This document shows, piece after piece, positions 54,684 through 63,184 of a stretch of 64,000 nucleotides of DNA. The DNA comes from UBA8941 sp963780545 (GTDB lineage Archaea > Thermoproteota > Bathyarchaeia > TCS64), in assembly GCA_963780545.1 (NCBI GenBank), contig CAWACK010000021.1, forward strand, positions 62,001 through 126,000. Direction: 5' to 3'. Under the pieces are notes generated by a model. The model searched no databases. It was given only the letters and a program-made list of their open reading frames with translations, and was not told where the DNA came from. A program made the translations under genes and the position numbers. Position 1 is the first letter of the stretch. Each line of letters starts with the position of its first letter.

Positions 54684-55808
54684 CTAATCGATGGCCGATG
54701 CGAATCGTTTAACGATCTCAATATATGACTTGACTCTACGTATATCCTTGTATACCCAGAGAATAAGTTGATGTTTGCATAGATACTCCGAATTGGGCAG
54801 AAATGCCACGGCTTGATCCGAGTTAAAAAAATTATTTACGGGAGGTATCATCTCATTCGAATCGAAGCTAAGCTCCCTAAGCATTGGTCCCAATTTACTC
54901 GAATTCCCCACTAAGACAGGATACCTCACGTAGCTACCTTTGCCACTATAAGCCGGAAGCTTAATTGAACTTGCTGATAACAACTTCTCGTAAAGCTTTA
55001 TCGAATATTGTCTTGAGGATACATTTTCCTCAAGTGAGCTTAAGGCTACCTCGAGTTCATTCAATTTAATCCCTAAAGGAGACCTTATGTACCATTTTCT
55101 GAATGCTTCAACAAACAAGCCATATTGTTTATACTTCTTAGGATCTGTAAGCGCAGCATCTCTGATCTCATAAAATAATCTCCTATGAATCTTGTAGAAG
55201 ATATTCTCGTCGACACTTTGATAGGGATAGGATCTAATAAGGATGCTCAATCTCCGTGAAAAAGTGGGGTCATCGGTAACTACTGCACCACCGCCTCCAT
55301 CGATCTCTATTGGTTTCCCCTTGCCAAAGCTTAAAATCGATATGTCACCAAAACCTCCAACCTTTATTGAGCCTATTTTAATACCTAATGTCTTAGCTGA
55401 ATCTTCGATCAGAGGCAAGTTTCGCCTTTGACAGATATCAGTTACTTCTTTAATCTTGCAAGGTTCTCCGTGTTCGTGCACAGCGATTATGCAACCAGTT
55501 TTCTTACCGATTGACGCCTCGAGTGAATCGAGATCTAAATTATAGGTCTCTCTTTCTACATCGAAAAATGAAGGTTGGCATCTCGCATAAATAGTTGCTG
55601 AGGCGGGATTAACACAGAGTAAAGCCGGCATCAAGACTTCAGCACCCTTATGTACACGCATAGCTCTTAAAGCGAACATTATTGCAGCTGTTCCTGAACC
55701 GCACAGGTGAACATATCTTCTTCCAGTTATTTCCTTAAGACTTTCAACCACCTTTTTCTCAGAAGAAGTACGATTAAGAAGTATAGCGGTCATCACCAAC
55801 TGAGCCAT
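54684..55808 (-). CDS. DegT/DnrJ/EryC1/StrS sugar aminotransferase family protein
   Basis: PLP-dependent aminotransferase acting on keto nucleotide sugars (or an acting dehydratase), 374 residues. Family landmarks: HLCGSGTAAIMFALRAM, VLMPALLCVNPASA, IAVHEHGEPCKI, PLIEDSAKTLGIKIGSIKVGGFGDISILSFGKGKPIEIDGGG, with the PLP lysine in SFGKGK and the preceding E-D-x-A cofactor site. It is the first gene of the minus-strand sugar cluster. Together with PIG-L and NeuB-type genes it supports synthesis of a di-amino sugar precursor. Confidence 0.87.
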   Translation of the reverse strand: MAQLVMTAILLNRTSSEKKVVESLKEITGRRYVHLCGSGTAAIMFALRAMRVHKGAEVLMPALLCVNPASATIYARCQPSFFDVERETYNLDLDSLEASIGKKTGCIIAVHEHGEPCKIKEVTDICQRRNLPLIEDSAKTLGIKIGSIKVGGFGDISILSFGKGKPIEIDGGGGAVVTDDPTFSRRLSILIRSYPYQSVDENIFYKIHRRLFYEIRDAALTDPKKYKQYGLFVEAFRKWYIRSPLGIKLNELEVALSSLEENVSSRQYSIKLYEKLLSASSIKLPAYSGKGSYVRYPVLVGNSSKLGPMLRELSFDSNEMIPPVNNFFNSDQAVAFLPNSEYLCKHQLILWVYKDIRRVKSYIEIVKRFASAID

Positions 55809-55874
55809 ATATCACTAAACTTATTTCCTTTCCGCGGAACTAATAGATAAGAAAATCGTCTGGCGTGTCCTTTA

Positions 55875-57582
55875 ATGAGCTCAAAAAATGAACACGAGTT
55901 CAATGAACAGGGCACCAAGGAGAACAAATCGACAAACATAAACTTCGTTAGAAGACTAATTCATACCCCTCTCAGTTGCGGGAAAAACTTACTGGAACTA
56001 TCAACTTACCACGGCGTTTCTTACTGGTGGAACGTCGACACGACTTTTTACGAGAGTGTTTTGAATCAAACTAGCTATAATCCACCGACTGGTATAAAGA
56101 GGATATTCCCTAGAGTCTATGAGGTTTTCGGAGGAATGATTCAACTTCCATACGATTCTCATTTTCCAAATTTTATCCCGCGTCGCAAGTAGAGGTTTCA
56201 AAGGGATTAGGAGAGGAATTGCTCTTGTTACACAGGACGTAGAGTGGAGGCTAATCCTAGACTATAGCACGGGTAAATTGGTGAAGACCGACGCCTTCTT
56301 CTATCCTGAAATCCAAAAACTAAAGACCACCCACGAATTGTTTTCGACCTATCCAATCGACACTACTATTCCTGGTGGTTTTAAGATTAGCCTCCAGAAG
56401 AGCTACTGGCAAGTACCCCACAGATCACTAAATTACTACTGGGGATTACGCGTGTGGATAAACGAAGAATATGCGAGGAAAACATTCTCTGACACATGGA
56501 GTAAAATTAAAGACGATTCAATACTCAGGAAGCTATGTTTTCACAATGGATGCGACCTCTACCCACTAATTCGAGAGAAACTAGAATCTTACTTCATTTA
56601 TGTCCTGCCCCAAGCGGTAAAATATGTGGAAATAGCAGAGAATATGATCCGAACGTGAGATGCCCCTACTCATTCTGCTCCAAAATGAATATGGCTGGAG
56701 GGAGCGAAGCCTCCTGGTTGCTGCGAAAGAGAATGGCATACCGACACTCGCTATTCAACATGGGATTATCATCCCTACGCACAAAGGATATATGTACACT
56801 AAAGAAGAAATATCACCAAACCCATCGCAGTATTCCTTGCATTGCCCAATCCCAGACTTCACCGCGGTATTCGGGGAGAGTTACTTAGATCTTCTAACAA
56901 AGGTGAGCTCGTACCCTTCAAACCGTGTTATCGTTACGGGCCCTCCCCGATATGATTCTACTTATCAACGCGAGCAGAAGTCTACAGTAAACAGAATTTC
57001 CAAAAGAAATACGGTATACCTAAGGATAATAAACTCATACTCTGGACAACACAGTGCCATAGTTCGAGCGACGGAGAAAATGAAGAGAACTTTGAAGCAA
57101 TTCTACAAGCCTTAGAGACGCAGAAAGACATTACTCTGATTATTAAACAGCATCCAGCTGAAGACGATCGATACACACAAATGCTTCAAAGCGGCGTTTC
57201 GAGACACAAAGCCAACAGCATCATAGTTTCCAAAGACTCTGATACTTTCGAACAGTTGTATGCTTGCGACCTTCTAATAACCAAGAACTCTACCACCGCC
57301 ATAGAGGCAGTGGCATTGAGATAAACCGGTGATAGTTCTCAACCTGGGTATGGTTCCTGATGTAGTTGATTATGTTAAAGTGGGAATAATATAAGGGTAT
57401 ACAATGCTAACGACCTCGAAAAAACTATTCTCAATCTGTTAAATGATGATTCAAAGCTACGGAAAAACCGAAGAAAATATATGAAATCCACAATATATCG
57501 GAACGATGGTAAAGCCTCCGATAGAGTCGCATCACTTATAAAATGTATTATATTAGAGAATATGAAAAAACATCCGAACTAA
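55875..57582 (+). pseudogene. Surface-polysaccharide glycosyltransferase, broken by about five frameshifts
   Basis: A gene of about 565 codons whose reading frame changes near 56178, 56652, 57007, 57322 and 57390. Translating piecewise gives a coherent protein: an N-terminal part including KGIRRGIALVTQDVEW, then RSLLVAAKENGIPTLAIQHGII and HPAEDDRYTQML, KNSTTAIEAVAL and KPVIVLNLGMVPDVVDY, ending EASDR-like helices at 57582. The C-terminal half resembles GT-B enzymes of the CDP-glycerol glycerophosphotransferase / capsule synthesis type (QHG and K-x-S-T-x-x-x-E motifs). Five lesions in one gene exceed the local average, so real decay is plausible here. It is transcribed away from the DegT gene. 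Confidence 0.68.
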
Positions 57583-57600
57583 GGTATAGGAGCCCCTAGC

Positions 57601-58644
57601 TTGCTAGAAGAAGATGAACGAGAACCACATAGAAAGTTTTGTAGGGAAAACCCATCAATCCCCCTATTTCTAAATGATTGGTGGCTCGATGCTGTTTGTG
57701 GTAAGGACTGGGGCGCTGTTGTTTACGAACAAGACGATGAGATAATAGCGACTCTTCCTTATTTCCTAACTCGAAGAAACGGCTTCAAGGTGATCGCGAT
57801 GCCACAATTAACCCAATCGATGGGTCCGTGGATGAAATATCCAAATACTAAGAAAAAAGCCTCAAAAATCGCTTTCGAGAAAAAAACTATGAATGAACTT
57901 ATTAAACAGCTCCCAAGATGCTCTTATTTCTCGCAGACCTTTCATTATTCTTTGGATTACTGGGCTCCTTTTTACTGGAAGGGGTTTAAGGAGACGACGA
58001 GATATACCTATGTACTTAGCGACCTAAGTAATCTAGATGAAATTCGTTCTGGGTTACAAAGAGACATCCAGAGGGCCATCCGGGACTCTGAAAAACAGGG
58101 AATTCTCGTTGAATCAAGCGAAGATGTTCATTTATTATATCAGATTTGTAGCCTAACCTTCGGAAGGCAGGGGTTAAACACACCTTTTCAATTCGAATTA
58201 TTGCGAAAAATAGATTCGGAGGCTTCTAGTAGACAATGTCGGCGAATCTTATTTTCTAGAGATGCCCAAGGAAAAATTTACTCAACTGTATATATAGTCT
58301 GGGATGAAAATACAGTGCACTACCTTCTCGGAGGAACAAATCCTGTGTACCGGGACTCGGGGGCTGGAAGCTTGGCTATTTGGAATGCTATACAATATAC
58401 ATCAGAAATCGGGAAAACCTTCAATTTTGAAGGGAGCATAATCGAGCCTGTAAAACAATACTTTCGAACGTTTGGAGGTGAACCAAAACCCTATTTTCAT
58501 ATCACTAAGACAACCTCGAAAATTCTCCATTATTTAATGCGCTACGAGCTGATTAAATTGTTCACTGACGGACTTGGTTATCTCGGCGCCACCAGCCATC
58601 CATGCTCCTCTTTCTTTTCCATATTGCAATATTTTCTCGTATAG
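57601..58644 (+). CDS. FemAB-like GNAT acyltransferase
   Basis: Protein of 347 residues with the Acetyltransf_6/FemAB arrangement: N-terminal NDWWLDAVCGKDWGAVVYEQDDEIIATLPYFLTRR, then RDIQRAIRDSEKQGILVESS (conserved R-x-x-R basic motif) and the C-terminal GNAT core VHYLLGGTNPVYRDSGAGSLAIWNAIQ, with FEGSIIEPVKQYFRTFGGEPKPYF. Such enzymes in archaeal and bacterial glycan clusters acylate sugar amines or attach amino acids. TTG 57601 follows a GGAG; no in-frame ATG competes early. The last 110 bases overlap the end of the convergent deacetylase gene. Confidence 0.78.
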   Translation: MLEEDEREPHRKFCRENPSIPLFLNDWWLDAVCGKDWGAVVYEQDDEIIATLPYFLTRRNGFKVIAMPQLTQSMGPWMKYPNTKKKASKIAFEKKTMNELIKQLPRCSYFSQTFHYSLDYWAPFYWKGFKETTRYTYVLSDLSNLDEIRSGLQRDIQRAIRDSEKQGILVESSEDVHLLYQICSLTFGRQGLNTPFQFELLRKIDSEASSRQCRRILFSRDAQGKIYSTVYIVWDENTVHYLLGGTNPVYRDSGAGSLAIWNAIQYTSEIGKTFNFEGSIIEPVKQYFRTFGGEPKPYFHITKTTSKILHYLMRYELIKLFTDGLGYLGATSHPCSSFFSILQYFLV

Positions 58645-59576
58645 GTCACCCCACCTAGCCCACATAAAGATGTTGTGCCATATTATCGTCGCAACGCCAT
58701 GATACAGTTCGGAGGTCAATGGCTCTCTTTATCGGATTCCAAGCTGCCTCTGGGGTAAAACCCATGTTGGTTTCCATTGCCCTGTCCATCACAGCAACTG
58801 GTAACTCTATAATATCCAGCGGTTTTCCAGCTCCGCAATCGTAAGGTTTGAAGGGGCTGCAGCCCGTTTCTGAACCCTACACCGTCTGGGAAAGCTAAGG
58901 TTGAGTCATAAATAAAACCCTCTTCATGTAGCATCTTCCATGTTTCGGGTTGCTTGAAGAGAAGGTAGTGGTTTCTATATCCCTCAACTTTCTTATTCAG
59001 TGTTTTTTCTAATCTCGTTTTCTCATTATGGAGCTTATTTCTATCTTTATAAGCTTCCCAGCCTCCGTGTAAACCAATTTCAAATCCTCTGTCGACTACT
59101 TCACTGATATAGGTTTCCAGTTCTTCTACACGATAGTTGAAGTCTTTTTCGTTTGGTTTGAGAGAGAGCAAAAAAAAAGTTGATTTGGCACCGTAGCTCT
59201 CCTCGAGATCTATTACTTCTTTAAAGTTACAGTTAGGTTTGTCCCTAGAAACTAAATCTGCTAGTCTTTGAAAAAGGGATCGACCGTTTGTTCGTCCTCT
59301 AATCAGGTTTAAAGTCTTTCTGCTCATACCAACAAATGTCTTGTCGATGTCGTGAGTTAGACAGATTGCGAACTGTCTTCTATCCGGATACTCGATTTGG
59401 AAGCCTTTTTTATACAAGTAGCTTGAGACGATTGGCTCTAGGTAATCTCTGGTAGCGTTGTATCGACTTAGGAACCGTCCATATTCATCTAATTTACCTA
59501 TGGCATTTTCCTCTTGGAATGTATAGAGATCCCATTCTCGGCTACCATCTTTCAATAATTCGTGAATGTATGGCAT
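58534..59576 (-). CDS. Polysaccharide deacetylase-like protein (two frameshifts)
   Basis: NodB-like carbohydrate esterase 4 fold. ATG 59576 (MPYIHELLKDG) follows a GGAG; an ATG at 59612 would overlap the upstream gene. The metal/catalytic pair is seen in FAICLTHDIDKT, with FFLLSLKPNEKDF, GFEIGLHGGWEAY and EKTLNKKVEGYRNHYLLF as further motifs. The frame shifts near 58862 and again near 58725; joined pieces continue FKPYDCGAGKPLDIIELPVAVMDRAME and YHGVATIIWHNIFM to the final GAWMAGGAEI at 58534. About 347 residues. It would deacetylate a surface glycan or a lipid-linked sugar. Confidence 0.78.
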
Positions 59577-59593
59577 AGGGGTTCTCCAAGAGT

Positions 59594-60085
59594 TTAAGTG
59601 TCTGCTTCCCAAGCATTTTTCTTCTCTAGATACTCAGCAAGTGTCTGCCTTACCCTAGCGGGGTTTCCATAGACCACGGTCTCTGGAGGGACGTCCTTAG
59701 TTACCACAGAGCCAAAACCTACAACAGACTTCTTCCCGACCGTTACACCTGCTTTAAGCATAGATCCGGCACAAACTATGGCGCCATCTTCAACTTTCAC
59801 ACCGACCATCTTCGGGGACATCGGGTAAGGATCGTTCGTGAATATCACCCCTGGGCCGATGAAGACATCGTTGCCGATGATGGTAAGGGGAGGTAAATAG
59901 GCTGAACCCTCAATCTTGCACCTTTTCCCAATCTTGACATTGTAGTCGATGTGGACAAGGGATCCGATCTTCGTATCATCCCCAATCTCTGTATTGTCAC
60001 CGATGTAGGTGAAATGCCACATCTTCACGTTCTTGCCGATTTTCACGTTCTTACCGATATGTTGAATGACATCAGGCAAATCCAA
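59594..60085 (-). CDS. Left-handed beta-helix (hexapeptide) sugar acyltransferase
   Basis: A 163-residue LbetaH acyltransferase. Successive hexapeptide repeats (IGKNVKIGKNVKM ... IGDNTEIGDDTKIGSLVHIDYNVKIGKRCKIEGSAYL) form the coil. NDVFIGPGVIFTNDPYPMSP provides the typical loop, and SVVTKDVPPETVVYGNPARV is the family terminus. Members such as WlbB and QdtC acetylate 3- or 4-amino sugar nucleotides using acetyl-CoA. Start ATG 60085. It is followed closely by the deacetylase gene, which supports a role in N-acyl sugar making. Confidence 0.9.
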   Translation of the reverse strand: MDLPDVIQHIGKNVKIGKNVKMWHFTYIGDNTEIGDDTKIGSLVHIDYNVKIGKRCKIEGSAYLPPLTIIGNDVFIGPGVIFTNDPYPMSPKMVGVKVEDGAIVCAGSMLKAGVTVGKKSVVGFGSVVTKDVPPETVVYGNPARVRQTLAEYLEKKNAWEADT

Positions 60086-60157
60086 TCTCGATCCTTGAAA
60101 CTCTTACACACTAAAAATAGTTCCCGATCATATTTGATTAGGGAAGATATCGCTCTT

Positions 60158-61264
60158 CTAGCCAAGGATCCTTATTGCTTCGTAGAGGCTTTCCTTAATA
60201 CTTGATAGGATCTCTTCCTCTGGGATCTGCAGAGCATCTACTGTATTGTACTGTAGGCTTGCAAGTTTTCTTAACTCCTCTAGCTCGTCGCTTGGCAGGA
60301 TTACGCCGATGTTCTCGAGGTAAGCGATCTTGTTTCTCTTATCCGCGACAAGGAAGTCGAAGTGGTCGACATCCCATCTATAAGCTGGAGCCTTTGCCAA
60401 GTATTCTAGTTCGGAAACATCGCCAATTGACTTTTTAATCTCTAAAAGCTCAAGGGATTCGCTTGCATTAACATAAGCGTCTTCCATCTCCTCTATCTCT
60501 GCTGCTAACTTTCGTAGCAGTTCCTCTCGGCGGTTGGACCAGATCTTTCCTTCCCCCGCATACTGCTTGAATAGCTTAGTGAAAGTCTCCTCCTTCATCA
60601 CTCCCTCCCTGTAGAGCTTGACGAGTTTTATCCTTAGCGAGAGATTTTTAGCAATATTTTCCATTAGATCCTTCAATAGAGGGTCAGGCGTGTAGCCCTT
60701 CTTCATGGTTTCTTCTTCGAACTCCTCAATCATGGCAACCGACTCAACCTTGGACTTCTCCTCTTCAGAAGATAAGGGCTCTTTCGCTGACTCTGCGTGG
60801 CTCGGTTCTTCTTCGGTGAAGGTTGGTTTAGGCTCGACGACGGGAGTGGTTATCTCCTCCTTTTTTTGTTCCTCGACTGGTTTCACTTCCACTGGAACAT
60901 CAGGAATCTTCGTTTCTTCCACCGCCGAGACAGAGGCGGATTCTGTTGCCTGAATTGTCATTTCTTCTACTTTCAAGGTCTCAGGTTTGACTTCGACTGT
61001 TGGTTCCTGAACTTCGATGGTTGGTTCGTGAACTTCTTCGACCTTGGGCTCCAGTTTTGTTTCCACTTGATCTTCGTCGACCACAATTACTGCGTCTTCT
61101 TGTGGTGTGCTTGGCTCCATCTTAACATTGGGTTCCGCCTTCACTTCTTTATCTTGTTCTTCCTTATAGAGCGGATAACCGCAGTTAAGGCAGTAGAGCG
61201 TCTTAGGGACCTCTTCCTTGCAGTTTGGGCAGTGTACGACTTCGCCAGAAGCATTGTTTGCCAT
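60158..61264 (-). CDS. Zinc-ribbon protein with acidic linker and helical C-terminal domain
   Basis: Protein of 368 residues in three parts. First, a four-Cys zinc ribbon (CPNCKEEVPKTLYCLNCG, residues about 12-29). Second, a long Glu/Val/Pro-rich, repetitive and probably disordered stretch (about 35-190). Third, a helical domain of about 170 residues (DLMENIAKNLSLRIKLVKLYREG ... IPEEEILSSIKESLYEAI). No transmembrane segment. The ATG at 61264 (MANNASG) is preferred to one two codons upstream. I do not recognise the C-terminal domain securely; similar zinc-ribbon coiled-coil proteins occur across TACK and Asgard archaea. It may act as a scaffold or in cell division or chromatin, but this is not supported by a motif. 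Confidence 0.65.
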   Translation of the reverse strand: MANNASGEVVHCPNCKEEVPKTLYCLNCGYPLYKEEQDKEVKAEPNVKMEPSTPQEDAVIVVDEDQVETKLEPKVEEVHEPTIEVQEPTVEVKPETLKVEEMTIQATESASVSAVEETKIPDVPVEVKPVEEQKKEEITTPVVEPKPTFTEEEPSHAESAKEPLSSEEEKSKVESVAMIEEFEEETMKKGYTPDPLLKDLMENIAKNLSLRIKLVKLYREGVMKEETFTKLFKQYAGEGKIWSNRREELLRKLAAEIEEMEDAYVNASESLELLEIKKSIGDVSELEYLAKAPAYRWDVDHFDFLVADKRNKIAYLENIGVILPSDELEELRKLASLQYNTVDALQIPEEEILSSIKESLYEAIRILG

Positions 61265-61586
61265 AAACACACCATCCGTTAGATTACGATCAGATCACTC
61301 ATTTAATAGATTTAATCATTTTCAACGCGTCGCCTATAAGTTACTGTAAAGAAGTGGTCGAATAGAGGCTTCACCGGCAATAGGCGATGATATTTTAGAG
61401 AGCGAAAATCCTATTCTATTTGAAAAGCTGTAAAAGACTCTGAGTCCAAATGTCTAGCTTAACTATAAGATGCAAATTAGCTTCTTTAATAATCTAGATA
61501 TTAGAAATTAGATCGGTCAATACATGTATATTGGTAGAGATTTTTTACGAATAAGATTCTAATACTATTAGAATGCACCTGCATCT
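61265..61586. other. Intergenic region
   Basis: About 320 AT-rich bases between the zinc-ribbon gene and the membrane protein gene, both on the minus strand. I see no ORF, repeat or RNA gene. Promoter elements for the zinc-ribbon gene should lie near 61290-61320 (TTTAATAGATTTAAT). Confidence 0.4.
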
Positions 61587-62162
61587 TTAGTTAAAAAGAT
61601 AAGAGTTAATTAGCTCAAGATTTTTGAAGAGACGATCTCGCTTTTCAAGAATATTATCGTAGTAGATGATTAGCAGTCCAGCGGGTAATGCACTGAGACC
61701 CAAGTATGTGTAGGCCCTCAAACTATCGAAGGGCGACCATCTTGAACTAATAGTTAATGTATAGTTATTTTTTATACTCAAAATTGAAACGAGGTACTCG
61801 GAGAAAATTGAGGTGTTAGTTGAGGCCGTAAATCTCTGCTGATCTGGATTAAAAATTTGGTTAATGAGGGGGGTTGCACCTGTTATAACCTCCCCGTCTC
61901 TAAATGGGAGTATCGTTATGCCTAGTCCTCCTGGGTGTTCGCCCACAAGATCCACTGAGAATAGCGTACCTTTATCGATGTTTGGTAACACCATGGTGTC
62001 GATCCAATACTGGGTGGATGAATCCAGTTTCACGCTTGGACCCTTCTTCACATAGGTTTGTGGAAGTTTGACAATAGGAAGGATGGTAGATGCAAAAATG
62101 ACTATGATGCCCATTATGGTCAGAAAGTTTCCCAGCGCTCTAAGCTTACGCAGGTTTTCCAC
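61587..62162 (-). CDS. Membrane protein with extracytoplasmic domain
   Basis: A 191-residue protein: an N-terminal helix (FLTIMGIIVIFASTILPIV), about 115 residues of beta-rich extracytoplasmic sequence, and a second helix (YTYLGLSALPAGLLIIYY) before a short charged tail. No motif identifies it. It follows oppF on the same strand after 17 bases, so it may be an accessory of the oligopeptide transporter or a separate unit. Function unknown. Confidence 0.55.
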   Translation of the reverse strand: MENLRKLRALGNFLTIMGIIVIFASTILPIVKLPQTYVKKGPSVKLDSSTQYWIDTMVLPNIDKGTLFSVDLVGEHPGGLGITILPFRDGEVITGATPLINQIFNPDQQRFTASTNTSIFSEYLVSILSIKNNYTLTISSRWSPFDSLRAYTYLGLSALPAGLLIIYYDNILEKRDRLFKNLELINSYLFN

Positions 62163-62179
62163 CAGCCGTGATTGGTAAT

Positions 62180-63184
62180 TTAGAGGAATTTTTCGCTATA
62201 GTGGCAGGCTGAGAAGTGTTTCGATGTTACTTCCCTTAGCAGAGGTTCCTCTCGCGAACAAAGCTCAGTAGCATATGGGCATCTTGGGTGGAATCGACAG
62301 CCGGGTGGCGGGTTCGTGGCACTTGGTACTTCTCCTGGTAAAATTATCTTTGTTCGGTTTTTCTCGGGATCGGGTATAGGAATTGCTGAGAGGAGTGCCT
62401 GTGTGTATGGGTTAAGGGGTTTGGTGAACACTTCATCGGTTTTTGCTGTCTCAACGATTTTTCCGAGGTACATAACTGCGACGCGATTCGTGATCTGTCT
62501 TACTGAGCTTAGGTCATGGGATATGTAGAGGTAGGATAGCCCTTTCTTCTCCTGTAGGTCCGTTAATAGGTTGAGTATCTGGGCTCGAATAGAGACGTCC
62601 AATGAGGATACGGGTTCGTCAGCTACGATGAGTTTTGGGTCGACGGCCAATGCCCTTGCGATTGCTATACGCTGTCGCTGACCCCCGCTGAATTCATGTG
62701 GGTATCTTTCGGCGTGGTACTCCTCGAGGTTTACCATTTTTAGGAGATCATAGACTCTTGTCTTCCACTCTTTCTGATCCACGTGCTTGTGAATGATGAA
62801 TGGCTCACAAAGGATGTCGTATATTGTCATTCTTGGATCGAGGGATGTGTAGGGGTTTTGGAATACCATCTGAATACCTCGTCTGAGCCTTCGTATTTTC
62901 TCCGTGTCCTTCGAGCCGAAGGCGGCGACCATGTCCATGCCATCGTAGTTAATTTCGCCAGAGTCTGGTTCCTCGAGGAACATCAGCGTCTTTCCCAAGG
63001 TAGTTTTGCCACAGCCGCTCTCCCCAACTAACCCTAGATTTTCCCCCTTACCAATAGTTATGGATACGTCGTCTACTGCATGGACTTCCCCGGCCTTTGT
63101 TTTCAGAAGTATGCCCCTGTTATATATTGGGAAATGTTTCACGAGGTTCTTTATCTCGAGCAGGTTTTGATTACTGGTTTCCAT
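62180..63184 (-). CDS. oppF: Oligopeptide/dipeptide ABC transporter ATPase (OppF/DppF)
   Basis: ATPase subunit of a peptide importer, 334 residues. Walker A GESGCGKTT, Q-loop MVFQNPYTSLDPRMTIYDIL, signature FSGGQRQRIAIARAL, Walker B LIVADEPVSSLDVS and the H-loop YISHD are all present. The C-terminal OppF/DppF domain carries CRFHPRCPYATELC, which binds a 4Fe-4S or zinc site in this family. It overlaps the end of oppD by 34 bases. The permease and binding-protein genes would lie beyond 64000. Confidence 0.94.
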   Translation of the reverse strand: METSNQNLLEIKNLVKHFPIYNRGILLKTKAGEVHAVDDVSITIGKGENLGLVGESGCGKTTLGKTLMFLEEPDSGEINYDGMDMVAAFGSKDTEKIRRLRRGIQMVFQNPYTSLDPRMTIYDILCEPFIIHKHVDQKEWKTRVYDLLKMVNLEEYHAERYPHEFSGGQRQRIAIARALAVDPKLIVADEPVSSLDVSIRAQILNLLTDLQEKKGLSYLYISHDLSSVRQITNRVAVMYLGKIVETAKTDEVFTKPLNPYTQALLSAIPIPDPEKNRTKIILPGEVPSATNPPPGCRFHPRCPYATELCSREEPLLREVTSKHFSACHYSEKFL

